A stretch of DNA of 64,000 nucleotides. Origin: Bacteroidia bacterium (GTDB taxonomy: Bacteria; Bacteroidota; Bacteroidia; Chitinophagales; Saprospiraceae). The position numbers were made by a program, and so were the translations under genes. How positions within the stretch are numbered: position 1 is the first letter of the stretch; every line of letters starts with the position of its first letter. The stretch lies in assembly GCA_030426765.1 (NCBI GenBank), contig JAUHXV010000003.1:1-64000 (forward strand), written 5' to 3'. The notes beneath the pieces are model-generated. The model saw only the letters and a list, made by a program, of their open reading frames with translations. It had not been told where the DNA came from and searched no databases. This document shows, one piece after another, positions 17,592 to 27,144 of this stretch.

Positions 17592-19862
17592 ATGATATTT
17601 GATTTTGACATGATTAAGGCAGCATATGCTGCATTGCCTGCAAAAGTGAAGCAGGCAAGAGAGACTTTGGGTCGTCCCCTGACACTTTCTGAGAAAATTT
17701 TATTCAGTCACCTCCACCCGGATTCTCCGCTGAAGGATTATAAACGAGGACAGGATTATGTCTTCTTTGCACCGGACCGCGTCGCCATGCAGGATGCAAC
17801 CGCTCAGATGGCATTACTCCAGTTTATGATGTGTGGTATGGATAAAACCGCCGTGCCGTCTACCGTGCATTGTGACCACCTGATCCAGGCGAAAACAGGT
17901 GCGGATACCGATCTGAAAACGGCACTTGATGTCAACTCAGAGGTATACTCTTTTCTTTCGTCTGTCTCCAATAAATATGGTATTGGTTTCTGGAAACCGG
18001 GAGCCGGTATTATTCACCAGACAGTTTTGGAAAATTATGCGTTTCCCGCAGGGATGATGATCGGTACAGACAGTCATACACCGAATGCCGGAGGCCTTGG
18101 TATGGTTGCTATAGGTGTGGGCGGTGCCGATGCTGTTGATGTAATGGCCGGGATGCCGTGGGAATTGAAAATGCCGAAACTCATTGGAGTTCACCTGACC
18201 GGAAAATTGAATGGATGGACGTCTCCTAAAGATGTCATTCTTAAAGTCGCCGGAATCCTGACCGTTAAAGGAGGTACCGGCGCAATCGTTGAATATTTCG
18301 GTGAAGGTGCTCGGTCGATGTCCTGTACCGGAAAAGGTACGATCTGCAATATGGGCGCGGAAATCGGAGCCACCACTTCTACTTTCGGATATGATGATTC
18401 AATGGCACGTCTGTTGAAAGCTACCGGAAGAGAAGATGTAGCCAAACTGGCTGATAGCATCTCTGCGGATCTGACTGGCGACCCAGAGTGTTATGCCGAT
18501 CCTAAAAAATATTTTGATCAGGTGATTGAAATCGATCTCAGTACGCTCGAACCACATGTCAACGGGCCGTATACACCGGATCTGGCCTGGCCGATCAGCA
18601 AATTTGCTGAAGCGATAGCTGAAAATGACTATCCCGAGAAACTGGATGTGGGATTGATCGGTTCCTGTACGAACTCTTCTTACGAAGACATCACCCGTGC
18701 GGCTTCGATTGCCAAACAGGCGAAAGAGAAAAACCTGAAGGTTAAATCTGAGTTTACCGTGACACCGGGTTCTGAACTTATTCGCTTTACGGTTGAGCGC
18801 GACGGACTGCTCGATGTTTTTGAAGATGTAGGAGGCGTGGTGCTCGCCAATGCGTGCGGTCCCTGCATCGGACAATGGGCACGACATATGGATGACCCAA
18901 AACGCAAAAACTCCATCATCACGTCTTTCAACAGAAATTTTGCGAAGCGAAATGATGGCAATGCTTCAACGCACGCATTTGTAGCTTCTCCTGAATTGGT
19001 AACTGCGCTGGTATTTGCCGGCAGCCTGTCGTTTAATCCGCTGACGGACACTCTGGTGAATGAAGCGGGCGAAGAGGTGAAACTAGAGCCACCGACGGGA
19101 GTAGAATTACCACCCAATGGTTTTGATGTCGAAGACGCAGGTTTTCAGGCGCCGGTGCAAGATGGCTCAGGGATATCTGTAGAAGTCGATCCGAAATCCG
19201 ACCGAATACAGTTGCTCACACCCTTTACGCCCATCACCAACGATCAGGTTCAGAATATGCGAGTCCTCCTGAAAGCCCAGGGGAAATGCACAACGGATCA
19301 CATTTCTATGGCTGGCCCCTGGCTCAAATACAGAGGCCATCTCGAAAACATCTCCAATAACTGCTTTATCGGTGCGATCAATGCGTATAACGGAGAAGCA
19401 AACAATGTGATCAACTACGTGGAAGGTACTTATATGGGCGTGCCGGACTCGGCAAGAACGTACCAGAAAAACGGAATCTCCACGATCGTGTTTGGGGAAG
19501 AAAACTACGGCGAAGGCTCTTCAAGAGAGCATGCCGCTATGGAACCGAGACACATTGGGGTGAAAGCCATCGTAGTCAAATCCTTTGCACGGATCCACCA
19601 GACCAACCTGAAGAAGCAGGGTATGCTGGGACTGACGTTTGCCAACCCGGCAGATTATGATCTCGTGAGACAGGATGACATGGTGGATATCCTGGGGTTT
19701 GAAAACTTCAATGCGGATTCTAAACTTAAAATCAGGCTGCGCCACGCTGACGGTACCGAAGATGTCTTCGATGTGTTACATGGCTACAACCAACAACAAA
19801 CTGAGTGGGTGAAAGCAGGATCAGCATTGAACAAAATCAGGGAAGAGATCAATCCCGCCTAA
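17592..19862 (+). CDS. acn: Aconitate hydratase
   Basis: 756 residues, the usual length for the mitochondrial-like aconitases of Bacteroidota. The three [4Fe-4S] ligands are visible: Cys359 in GSCTNSS and Cys422/Cys425 in ACGPCIGQW. The substrate-binding segments [30 protein letters not shown] and the swivelling C-terminal domain are complete. It interconverts citrate and isocitrate in the TCA cycle in the cytoplasm. A -7 box lies ~45 nt upstream. The gene is followed by mscL with its own promoter. Confidence 0.97.
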   Translation: MIFDFDMIKAAYAALPAKVKQARETLGRPLTLSEKILFSHLHPDSPLKDYKRGQDYVFFAPDRVAMQDATAQMALLQFMMCGMDKTAVPSTVHCDHLIQAKTGADTDLKTALDVNSEVYSFLSSVSNKYGIGFWKPGAGIIHQTVLENYAFPAGMMIGTDSHTPNAGGLGMVAIGVGGADAVDVMAGMPWELKMPKLIGVHLTGKLNGWTSPKDVILKVAGILTVKGGTGAIVEYFGEGARSMSCTGKGTICNMGAEIGATTSTFGYDDSMARLLKATGREDVAKLADSISADLTGDPECYADPKKYFDQVIEIDLSTLEPHVNGPYTPDLAWPISKFAEAIAENDYPEKLDVGLIGSCTNSSYEDITRAASIAKQAKEKNLKVKSEFTVTPGSELIRFTVERDGLLDVFEDVGGVVLANACGPCIGQWARHMDDPKRKNSIITSFNRNFAKRNDGNASTHAFVASPELVTALVFAGSLSFNPLTDTLVNEAGEEVKLEPPTGVELPPNGFDVEDAGFQAPVQDGSGISVEVDPKSDRIQLLTPFTPITNDQVQNMRVLLKAQGKCTTDHISMAGPWLKYRGHLENISNNCFIGAINAYNGEANNVINYVEGTYMGVPDSARTYQKNGISTIVFGEENYGEGSSREHAAMEPRHIGVKAIVVKSFARIHQTNLKKQGMLGLTFANPADYDLVRQDDMVDILGFENFNADSKLKIRLRHADGTEDVFDVLHGYNQQQTEWVKAGSALNKIREEINPA

Positions 19863-19872
19863 GTGGATTGTG

Positions 19873-19880
19873 TATATTTG
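19873..19880 (+). promoter_or_regulatory. -7 promoter box of mscL
   Basis: TATATTTG, an exact TAnnTTTG, 44 nt before the mscL start. It gives mscL its own transcript. Confidence 0.5.
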
Positions 19881-19924
19881 AAACCACAACGTTTCAATGA
19901 TTGTCGAACCAAAACTGAATAACC

Positions 19925-20293
19925 ATGCTAAAAGAATTCAAAGCCTTTATCATGAAAGGCAATGTCGTGGATCTGGCTATCGCTGTGATTCTGGGTGCTG
20001 CGTTCGGAGCCATTATTACCTCACTGGTTGATGATATTCTGACCCCACTGTTGCTTGCTCCGGCTATGGAGGCAGCCGGTGTGGCCAGTATCAGCGAACT
20101 CACCTGGGGTGTAGTGAAATACGGAAGTTTCCTCTCTGCGGTGATCAAGTTTCTTTTAATCGCATGGATCTTATTCCTGATCGTAAAGGCCTTTAATGCC
20201 GCGAAAAAGAAAGAGGAGGAAGCCGCCCCGGCACCATCCGGGCCAAGTCAGGAAGAATTACTGACAGAGATACGCGATCTTTTGAAAAAGTAA
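19925..20293 (+). CDS. mscL: Large-conductance mechanosensitive channel
   Basis: 122 residues. The N-terminal amphipathic helix and TM1 (FKAFIMKGNVVDLAIAVILGAAFGAIITSLVDDILTP) carry the family signature, followed by a periplasmic loop, TM2 (SFLSAVIKFLLIAWILFLIVKAFN) and a charged C-terminal bundle helix (EELLTEIRDLLKK). It forms a pentameric inner-membrane pore that opens under turgor to release solutes. The periplasmic loop is short, as in many Bacteroidota. Confidence 0.97.
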   Translation: MLKEFKAFIMKGNVVDLAIAVILGAAFGAIITSLVDDILTPLLLAPAMEAAGVASISELTWGVVKYGSFLSAVIKFLLIAWILFLIVKAFNAAKKKEEEAAPAPSGPSQEELLTEIRDLLKK

Positions 20294-20300
20294 TCACCGG

Positions 20301-20338
20301 GTAGTCTGAAAAGTGGAATAAGCTACTTTTCAGACTAC
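20301..20338. terminator. Hairpin between converging mscL and lipoprotein genes
   Basis: A 14-bp perfect stem, GTAGTCTGAAAAGT (20301-20314) with ACTTTTCAGACTAC (20325-20338), and a 10-nt loop. It overlaps the stop codon of the minus-strand gene (20335-20337). Flanking T-tracts are poor, so it may stop transcription weakly or protect mRNA ends. Confidence 0.6.
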
Positions 20339-20982
20339 TCGCTTCTTTTCCCGCAACACCCATAATACTGCCCGGTGCAATACACCCGGCAACTCCCATG
20401 TTCATTGTAGGCATGGCAATCAATGGAAAGCGCATTGCTGTACAGACATGCTCCTTCCGGATACCCTGCGGGAGCGCAGCCACAATAAAACGCACTGCTT
20501 GATTGCATACCCTTTTTTACTTTGCGTTCACTAAGTCCGTGACCCATAAACTTCCGCACGCCATCCATCTCATCCAGATAATCCGGAGAAGGATGTGTGT
20601 TGACCGTGAAAAAGAGTGTATTCTTATCTGTGATGGAATTCACGATCAGTGATTGTTCCAGGTAAATTACTTCGGCAATGTCAATACGCCCTGTTTTGAT
20701 TTTTTTGGCCTTCTCTTCCGTAAATAAGTAGTACGTGACAATCGCACTACTGTTATATGCATCATGCGTGAGGACAATTTTGTTATCATCCACCCGGATA
20801 TCTACCGGTCCTTCCGTTTTTTCAAACTGATCCCAATCCGGTCTTTCTGCATTCACCGCTTCTACAATTGCGCTTGCATTTGGAAGGTGAAAATCCTGGG
20901 TGCCGTCTGAAGTAGATGCATTTTTACAGCTAAAGAAAAACAGCAATGACAGAACAAGTAAAGTAAATCGCATAGATGACAT
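20335..20982 (-). CDS. Lipoprotein with Cys-rich C-terminal tail
   Basis: 215 residues. The signal peptide ends in FFFSC, with Cys19 as the lipidation site. The central part is a mixed fold without a recognised family. The last ~50 residues hold eight cysteines (CGC, GAC, DC, SC, YC, GCC), enough for four disulfides or a metal site; DFHLP near the N-terminus is not diagnostic. The protein should sit in the outer or inner membrane facing the periplasm. No operon partner; function unknown. Confidence 0.7.
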   Translation of the reverse strand: MSSMRFTLLVLSLLFFFSCKNASTSDGTQDFHLPNASAIVEAVNAERPDWDQFEKTEGPVDIRVDDNKIVLTHDAYNSSAIVTYYLFTEEKAKKIKTGRIDIAEVIYLEQSLIVNSITDKNTLFFTVNTHPSPDYLDEMDGVRKFMGHGLSERKVKKGMQSSSAFYCGCAPAGYPEGACLYSNALSIDCHAYNEHGSCRVYCTGQYYGCCGKRSE

Positions 20983-21028
20983 GAATAGTTAGATTTTTTT
21001 TAATGCTAAAAAGGTTGTATAAGATTGG

Positions 21029-22666
21029 TCAGCTTAAGTATCGGCCTACAATGGGTACGCGGCGTCCCACACCAAAGGCTTTAGGCGTGACACGGATCAC
21101 AGGAGCAGTCTGATGTCGCTTAAACTCATTGGTATTGACCATACGTAAAATCCGCCTCACCAGCTTCTCATCATATCCTTTGTCAATAATTTCCTGCGGA
21201 CCGAATCTTTCTTCAATGTACAAATGCAGGATGGGATCGAGCACATCATAGTCCGGCAGGCTGTCACTATCTTTTTGTCCCGGACGCAGTTCCGCACTCG
21301 GCGGTTTTGCAATAGAATTTTCCGGTATGACCTCGCCATTTTTATTGATAAAAGCAGCCAAACGGTAGACATCCGTTTTGTATACATCACCAATCACAGA
21401 CAAGCCGCCCGCCAGATCACCGTAGAGTGTGCCATACCCTACAGCCATTTCACTTTTATTGGACGTATTGAGCAGAATATTTCCATGTTTATTGGAAATA
21501 GCCATCAGGATAAGCCCTCGTATGCGCGCCTGGATATTTTCTTCGGTCACATCAAACGGCTTTCCTTCCATTACCTCTTTTAGGATCGTATTGAAGGTAT
21601 CATAAGGCGCCGAAATGGGGATGATATCATATCGTATGCCGAGATTCTCCGCAAGGGCTTTGGCATCGTCAACACTGTGTGAAGAGCTAAACGCACTTGG
21701 CATCAGCACAACCCTGACATTTTCGGGGCCAAGTGCGCGTGTCGCCAGAACAGCCGTGACGGCAGAATCAATTCCTCCACTCAGACCCAGAACAGCTTTT
21801 TTCAATCCCAGTTTTCCAAAATAATCTTTCAGACCCAGAATGATCGCATCGTGGATCAGGGTGATTTTATCTTTCTCCTGCTCGCGTTGATATCCGCCTT
21901 TGATGACATCATCAAGCTGATAACATCTCAGTGCCTCTTCAAAATACGGGAGCTCGTCATATACTGCGCCATCCGGTGAGAGAACGGCCGAACCGCCATC
22001 GAAAATAATTTCCGTCTGTGCACCACAGATATTGGAATAAAATAAAGGCACACCATAGCGTGCCACATTCGTGCGTAAAACATCCAAGCGATCAGCCGCA
22101 TGTTTGTAATCAAACGGGGAAGCTGACACATTAATCATGAGGTCAGGATGTTCCGGCATCATTTTATCCATTGGACAAACTGTATACAATGGGATTTCAT
22201 TTCCGACATTCCAGATGTCTTCGCAAACGGTAAGGGCTAAACGCTTTCCCTTAAACACTACCGTGTGATGAGTTTGTGCAGGTTCGAAATACCTGTACTC
22301 ATCAAAAATGTCATAGGTAGGCAAAAGGGTTTTGTGCTGTACAAAAACCACCTCCCGGTTGTACAGGAGATAGACGCTGTTATACAAATCCTTCCCTTCA
22401 GGCACCGGATTGACAGTAGGGCTGCCCACTACGATTCCGATGCCGTCAGAAGCTGCTGTGAGTTGCTCGAGTGATTCATCAGCAAGGCGTATAAAATCCC
22501 GAAACTCCAGAAAATCTCTGGGTGGATACCCGGTGGTAGATAGCTCTCCGAAAACTACCAGATCTGCCTGTTCTGATTTGGCCCGGGCGACCATTTCCAG
22601 CATCTTTTTCAGGTTGCCTTCAAAATCACCGACCAGATAGTTTAACTGAGCTATAGCAATCTTCAT
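21029..22666 (-). CDS. nadE: Glutamine-dependent NAD+ synthase
   Basis: 545 residues from the ATG at 22666 (MKIAIAQLNYLVGDFEGN); an upstream extension in the same frame is not family-like. The N-terminal nitrilase-type glutaminase domain has its Glu (VFGELSTTGYPPRDF), Lys (KTLLPTYDIFDEYRYFEP) and Cys (SNICGAQTE) triad; ammonia is passed to the C-terminal synthase with the PP-loop GLSGGIDSAVTA and the NTSNKSEMAVGYGTLYGD segment. It converts deamido-NAD+ to NAD+ with ATP and glutamine in the cytoplasm. It is a single gene, divergent from dnaX. Confidence 0.95.
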   Translation of the reverse strand: MKIAIAQLNYLVGDFEGNLKKMLEMVARAKSEQADLVVFGELSTTGYPPRDFLEFRDFIRLADESLEQLTAASDGIGIVVGSPTVNPVPEGKDLYNSVYLLYNREVVFVQHKTLLPTYDIFDEYRYFEPAQTHHTVVFKGKRLALTVCEDIWNVGNEIPLYTVCPMDKMMPEHPDLMINVSASPFDYKHAADRLDVLRTNVARYGVPLFYSNICGAQTEIIFDGGSAVLSPDGAVYDELPYFEEALRCYQLDDVIKGGYQREQEKDKITLIHDAIILGLKDYFGKLGLKKAVLGLSGGIDSAVTAVLATRALGPENVRVVLMPSAFSSSHSVDDAKALAENLGIRYDIIPISAPYDTFNTILKEVMEGKPFDVTEENIQARIRGLILMAISNKHGNILLNTSNKSEMAVGYGTLYGDLAGGLSVIGDVYKTDVYRLAAFINKNGEVIPENSIAKPPSAELRPGQKDSDSLPDYDVLDPILHLYIEERFGPQEIIDKGYDEKLVRRILRMVNTNEFKRHQTAPVIRVTPKAFGVGRRVPIVGRYLS

Positions 22667-22745
22667 ACATAGTTTGTTTTGGCGGTCCTGCCCCTCGTGG
22701 TATTCAGGCTTCACAGTCATGGGGTTTTTCCCCATTATTTCGAGG

Positions 22746-22753
22746 CAAAGGTA
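22746..22753 (-). promoter_or_regulatory. -7 promoter box of nadE
   Basis: On the minus strand this reads TACCTTTG, an exact TAnnTTTG. The start site would be near 22741, giving a ~75-nt leader. Confidence 0.5.
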
Positions 22754-22905
22754 AGGTCTTGCAGGAGAAATCCCGGTTCCTCTTTGGGCCATGGGGTGTC
22801 AGCAGGGATTAAGCGTCATTTGTATGCAGAACAGCCTTAAAATCAGGCGGTTTTCAAACTATACCCAGCCTATACCACGTTCCCACGATTGACAGGAGAA
22901 TCTCT

Positions 22906-22913
22906 TACCTTTG
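22906..22913 (+). promoter_or_regulatory. -7 promoter box of dnaX
   Basis: TACCTTTG, 16 nt before the dnaX ATG, predicts a leader of ~12 nt. A TTGAC at 22889-22893 is 14 nt upstream, closer than the usual -33 spacing. Confidence 0.6.
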
Positions 22914-22929
22914 CGTTCCTGCTTAACCT

Positions 22930-24729
22930 ATGAGTCAGTATATCGTATCGGCACGAAAGTACAGGCCACACACCTTCGATAGTGTAGTGGGTCAGCGTCA
23001 TGTGACGTCTACACTGAGGCATTCGCTGGTGTCTAAGCAGGTCGCACATGCTTACCTGTTCTGCGGCCCGCGAGGGGTAGGAAAGACAACGGTAGCCAGA
23101 ATCCTGGCCAGAGCGATCAATTGCGAAAACCTGACGCCTGAAGGAGAAGCCTGCAATGCGTGTGCATCCTGCAAGACTTTCGATGTCAACAGTTCGTTTA
23201 ATATTTTCGAACTCGACGGAGCCTCCAATAATTCCGTAGAAAATATCCGCGCGCTCGTTGAGCAGGTGCGCATCCCGCCTTCACAAGGCACCTACAAGGT
23301 ATATATCATTGACGAGGTGCATATGCTCAGTTCTGCAGCGTTTAATGCTTTCCTTAAAACACTGGAAGAACCGCCGGACTATGTAAAGTTTATCCTCGCC
23401 ACTACAGAAAAGCACAAAATCCTGCCAACGATTCTTTCCCGTTGTCAGTCCTTTGATTTCCGACGGATTCCGGTACCTGAAATTGTGGATCACCTGAAAA
23501 CCATCTGTGCAGCCGAAAATATTGAAGCGGAAGAAGACGCGCTGGTCATCATCAGCCAGAAAGGAGATGGCTCACTCCGCGACTGCCTGTCGATTTTTGA
23601 TCGGATCGCCAGTCAATCAAGAGGAAAAATAACCTACGAAGGCGTACTCGACGGTTTGCAATTGCTCGATTATGACTATTTCTTTAAAATGACTGACGCA
23701 CTGATGCGGGAAGACATGACAGAAGTCTTTCTCACCTTATCAGACATTCAGAAAAGAGGGTTTGATGGCGAAGCATTTATTTCAGGATATTCCGAACATC
23801 TTCGGGATGTCCTTCTCTGCAAGGATACAGCCACAGCGGATATTCTCACGCATGGTGATAAAATCAAAACGCGTTACCTCGAACAGGCAAATGCCATAAC
23901 GAAGTCGGCACTGATCACCTACCTGGATCTGGCCAATCAATGTGAGATCAACTACGGCCGGGCACTCAATAAATGGCTGCATATCGAGATGGTCCTGATG
24001 CGCATGTGTTACATGCATCGGCGTGTAGATTCGGAGTCTCAGCCATCATCTGCCCCTCAAAAAAAAAAGTCTGAGCCCACACCAGCACCCCGGGCGCATA
24101 GCACCGTAAAAGAGGCGTCAAGTCCAGCAATAGAAGAACCATCCATTGAACAACATGATGATTCCGGGCCAACAGTACCGGAAGTAGTTTCATCAGCTTC
24201 TACGGAGAAAAAAACGGAAGAGGTAACAACTACCGATAAGCCCTCACCTTCTTTACCTGCGGATCCCTCTATCCCTTCCCTGAAAGGGCTCGGTAAACTC
24301 AGGAAGAAAGCCGAAGACCTGCATGCCAAAGAAAAGATGAAGGTGCCTGTACTCACGCTGGAGCCACTCATGGATTATTGGAACGCATATCAGGAGCGCC
24401 ATTCATCGCCTTCCTTTAAGCAAACCATGAAAGAAGCAGTGCTTGAGCTTGCCGATAAGAAAACCATTCGGATCCGAACGGGTCATCTCACCGGAAAAAA
24501 TCGTTTTACTGCCGAACCGGATCTGGTGGATGGTTTGCGCGATCTGGTGCGGATACCGGATTTGCAGATTGTCATTGAGATCGATCCGGCACTGGATGTA
24601 AATCGGGAATTAGATAAGCCTAAAAAACTATTGTCGGATAAAGAAAAGTATGAGTTGCTGACGCAGAAAAATCCCCTGATGGCCAGGTTGAGGGAAAAGC
24701 TTGACCTCATTCCTGATCAGGAAGATTAG
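22930..24729 (+). CDS. dnaX: DNA polymerase III subunit gamma/tau
   Basis: 599 residues. The clamp-loader ATPase has Walker A GPRGVGKT (46-53), the four-Cys zinc module (CENLTPEGEACNACASC), Walker B IIDEVHM, sensor 1 TTEKH and the SRC arginine finger. Residues ~375-460 are a Pro/Ser/Thr/Glu-rich linker; the C-terminal ~130 residues form the tau part that contacts polymerase. The gene has its own -7 box 16 nt upstream of ATG. An A10G run at 24059-24069, at the border of ATPase and linker, is followed in the -1 frame by a stop after one codon, so a short gamma form of about 381 residues may also be made. The gene is divergent from nadE. Confidence 0.96.
   Translation: MSQYIVSARKYRPHTFDSVVGQRHVTSTLRHSLVSKQVAHAYLFCGPRGVGKTTVARILARAINCENLTPEGEACNACASCKTFDVNSSFNIFELDGASNNSVENIRALVEQVRIPPSQGTYKVYIIDEVHMLSSAAFNAFLKTLEEPPDYVKFILATTEKHKILPTILSRCQSFDFRRIPVPEIVDHLKTICAAENIEAEEDALVIISQKGDGSLRDCLSIFDRIASQSRGKITYEGVLDGLQLLDYDYFFKMTDALMREDMTEVFLTLSDIQKRGFDGEAFISGYSEHLRDVLLCKDTATADILTHGDKIKTRYLEQANAITKSALITYLDLANQCEINYGRALNKWLHIEMVLMRMCYMHRRVDSESQPSSAPQKKKSEPTPAPRAHSTVKEASSPAIEEPSIEQHDDSGPTVPEVVSSASTEKKTEEVTTTDKPSPSLPADPSIPSLKGLGKLRKKAEDLHAKEKMKVPVLTLEPLMDYWNAYQERHSSPSFKQTMKEAVLELADKKTIRIRTGHLTGKNRFTAEPDLVDGLRDLVRIPDLQIVIEIDPALDVNRELDKPKKLLSDKEKYELLTQKNPLMARLREKLDLIPDQED
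24058..24074 (+). other. Probable dnaX slippage/-1 frameshift site
   Basis: In-frame codons CAA-AAA-AAA-AAG make ten A then G (A24059-A24068). After a -1 slip the reading is AAA-GTC-TGA, stopping at 24072-24074. A +1 shift would run about 13 codons to TAA. The same arrangement (poly-A run, then an immediate -1 stop at the end of the ATPase domain) produces gamma in other bacteria, by ribosomal frameshifting in Escherichia coli or transcript slippage in Thermus thermophilus. Confidence 0.65.
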
Positions 24730-24763
24730 TCCATATTATTTTTCTGCGTTTTTGAGAAACGTG

Positions 24764-25429
24764 CTACTTCATTTTAATGCGCACGACACCTTCGGATAAC
24801 TTGATCGTATCCAGCTCCTTTTGTTTTTTGTACCCTGCACCTTCGGGATCGATGTTTTGCTCAAAGCCGGAAGCACCGGTGACCGCTTTGTCCGTGAGTT
24901 TATTTTTCAAACGGCCAAGACCCCCGAAAGCTGTGGCGGTCGATTTTTCCTTCCATATCGAGCCTTCCAAAGTCACGTCAAAGGTGATCTCCTGATATCC
25001 GTCATCCGTGAGTACCACTTCCACCACTTCACCGCCGTATAGGGATTCACCGACATGATATTCCATACGCGGTGACTTCGTCTCTTCAACATATTTGATG
25101 TACGCAATCCCTTTAAATTCGCCGGTCAGATATGCAGCATGGATGCTGTCGTCTTTAGAATAGTTTTCATCCTCGCCCACGATGAGATAGCGCCCGGGTT
25201 CGTTCAGATCCTCTCCATTCCAGGATCCCAGCCAGATGCGAAGTGAGATATCGGGACTGATTGAGTTGCCCGTGATATACCCATAGCGACCGATTTTAAT
25301 GCGGTGCGGTTCTGTGGTGTATTCCTGGTCATCCACCATAACACGCATCGTATTTTGATTGCCTTCCTGGCTGAACAACTGAATGGAACAGACTAAGGCT
25401 AAAAAGAAGAAAAAGATTGTTTTCATCAC
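24764..25429 (-). CDS. Secreted protein of unknown function
   Basis: 221 residues with a Sec signal peptide (MMKTIFFFFLALVCSIQLFSQ) and no lipobox cysteine at the cleavage site. The mature part is beta-rich and ends with a hydrophilic KKQKELDTIKLSEG stretch. It contains GSWNGEDLNEPGRYLIVGEDENY, which resembles secreted carbohydrate- or metal-facing beta-sandwiches only superficially. It converges with dnaX (34 nt apart) and is divergent from pyrD. Function unknown. Confidence 0.7.
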   Translation of the reverse strand: MMKTIFFFFLALVCSIQLFSQEGNQNTMRVMVDDQEYTTEPHRIKIGRYGYITGNSISPDISLRIWLGSWNGEDLNEPGRYLIVGEDENYSKDDSIHAAYLTGEFKGIAYIKYVEETKSPRMEYHVGESLYGGEVVEVVLTDDGYQEITFDVTLEGSIWKEKSTATAFGGLGRLKNKLTDKAVTGASGFEQNIDPEGAGYKKQKELDTIKLSEGVVRIKMK

Positions 25430-25568
25430 GAAAAGGTTTAAGGAAATACCTCCCCAAAATTAGTGAAATAAGTAATGCTCGGTACCTGCATTAAGTTGGG
25501 CTGTAATCAGATTGTTGAAAACCATTGGGGGAATCGTAATTTCTTCACCATGTGCCTATCTTGCGGGC

Positions 25569-26597
25569 ATGTACCGATTTTTTACTCTTTTCCTGTATCG
25601 CATTGATCCTGAAAAAGCGCACTACCTGACGATGTGGTGCCTGATGACCTTTTTAAAAATACCCGGTGCAAGGGCATTGCTCAGGATTATATTTCAGGTC
25701 AGGGGAGATGCCTTGCATCGCAAAGTAGCCGGTATGGATTTTGCAAACCCCGTTGGACTGGCGGCTGGGTTTGATAAAAACGGCCGTTACCTGAATGCCA
25801 TGGCCGTACTCGGATTCAGTCATATCGAAGTAGGCACTATTACGCCTCGCGCACAACCGGGCAATCCCAAACCTCGTTTGTTCAGACTCGTTAAATCAAG
25901 AGCCCTGATCAATCGAATGGGATTCAATAATGAAGGTGTGGATGTATTAGCCGGCCGACTTTCCCGCAAGCGACCTCCCGGTCTGATCGTTGGAGCCAAT
26001 ATTGGGAAAAACAAAGACACCCCTTTAGAAGATGCAACCAATGACTACCTGATCAGTTTTCGCAAGTTGTACGCACTGGTGGATTATTTTACGGTAAATG
26101 TTTCCTCCCCCAATACACCTGGGCTGCGCACATTGCAGGAAAAGGAACCACTCACACATCTGCTTTCCACCTTGCAGAAAAGCAACCCCGATGAAAAACC
26201 GGTTTTTCTCAAAATCGCTCCCGACCTGACGGAACAACAACTCGATGAGATCATTGATATCGTGCTGGACACAAAACTTGCAGGTGTGATTGCTACGAAT
26301 ACAACCATCGGCCGTGAAGCACTTTCTGAATCAAAAGCCAGTATCGAGTCCATAGGGGCAGGTGGATTAAGTGGCCGGCCTGTGTTTAAAAAATCAATTG
26401 AAGTAGTTCGCTACCTCAGGGACAGAGGCAAAGGGCAGTTTGCCATCATCGGCGTAGGCGGTATTGAAGATAGTGCAAGCGCCGCGCAACATATTGAAGC
26501 AGGTGCTGATCTCGTGCAGGTGTATACCGGGCTTATATATTCCGGACCCGGATTAGTGAAATGCATTCTGAAGAGGATGCGTCAGAAGCTTTCCTGA
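25569..26597 (+). CDS. pyrD: Dihydroorotate dehydrogenase (quinone), class 2
   Basis: 342 residues from the ATG at 25569 (MYRFFTLFLYRIDPEKAHYL), which matches the membrane-associating N-terminus of class 2 enzymes; the frame extends to 25512. FMN-binding segments NPVGLAAGFDKNGR, GTITPRAQPGNPKPR, ALINRMGFNNEG, and the catalytic Ser-containing loop VNVSSPNTPGLR are present, with GGLSGRPV and GVGGIEDSASA phosphate sites near the end. It oxidises dihydroorotate to orotate in pyrimidine synthesis, passing electrons to menaquinone. A TATCTTG box 5 nt before ATG is a near match to TAnnTTTG, so the leader may be very short. Confidence 0.95.
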   Translation: MYRFFTLFLYRIDPEKAHYLTMWCLMTFLKIPGARALLRIIFQVRGDALHRKVAGMDFANPVGLAAGFDKNGRYLNAMAVLGFSHIEVGTITPRAQPGNPKPRLFRLVKSRALINRMGFNNEGVDVLAGRLSRKRPPGLIVGANIGKNKDTPLEDATNDYLISFRKLYALVDYFTVNVSSPNTPGLRTLQEKEPLTHLLSTLQKSNPDEKPVFLKIAPDLTEQQLDEIIDIVLDTKLAGVIATNTTIGREALSESKASIESIGAGGLSGRPVFKKSIEVVRYLRDRGKGQFAIIGVGGIEDSASAAQHIEAGADLVQVYTGLIYSGPGLVKCILKRMRQKLS

Positions 26598-26857
26598 TCG
26601 ATGCGCCATTTGCCTCTGATTTGCCTTTGAAAAAGGAAATGATGCCCGGATATTCATCCCGCATATTTTTCTCACTTCCTCACATTTGATATTTCTATAA
26701 CGCTTATCCGTTTTGTTTTTCAGTGGGTTATATATTGACCTACCGAACATCCTTAACAGATCATATTACGCTAAATCCATATGGTATCCTTTTTGAAAGT
26801 CTTAGGGCATCACAAGATTGACTAAAACTAAGATCCTGTTTAAAACATTAGGGAGAC

Positions 26858-26995
26858 ATGGAGGTTAAAGATCGCACAACATCAAAAAAAGAATTCATCC
26901 CCCGTGAATCATTCTTATCAGATATGAGGTTCTGGCTGATACTGGTCATGCTGGCGGCCTTTGTAGGCTTCCTCATATTCGTGAACCCCGCCTGA
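26858..26995 (+). CDS. Small single-span membrane protein, 45 residues
   Basis: Starts at ATG 26858, preceded by AGGGAG 3-8 nt upstream, a better Shine-Dalgarno-like site than most genes here have. The predicted protein begins MEVKDRTTSKKEFIPRESF (charged, cytoplasmic), then has one hydrophobic segment (FWLILVMLAAFVGFLIFV) and ends NPA. Codon use and the clean basic/charged-then-TM design suggest a real gene, but the size is small and I know no family. It sits alone between pyrD and an ABC-F gene on the same strand. Confidence 0.5.
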   Translation: MEVKDRTTSKKEFIPRESFLSDMRFWLILVMLAAFVGFLIFVNPA

Positions 26996-27131
26996 TTATT
27001 TCACCGCCCTGATGGCCTGTGGCTCGGGTATGAAATCGACCCTTTTACAAAGCACAAATTAATCCCAACCCCCCATTTTTTTAAGTCTCACCCTTGCCCC
27101 CTTTTTTAATGGCACGGCAAAGCCCTTTGTG

Positions 27132-27139
27132 TACCTTTG
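27132..27139 (+). promoter_or_regulatory. -7 promoter box of the ABC-F gene
   Basis: TACCTTTG ends 5 nt before the ATG at 27145 (TACCTTTG-GGCCG-ATG). Transcription would start at or within a few bases of the ATG. Confidence 0.6.
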
Positions 27140-27144
27140 GGCCG

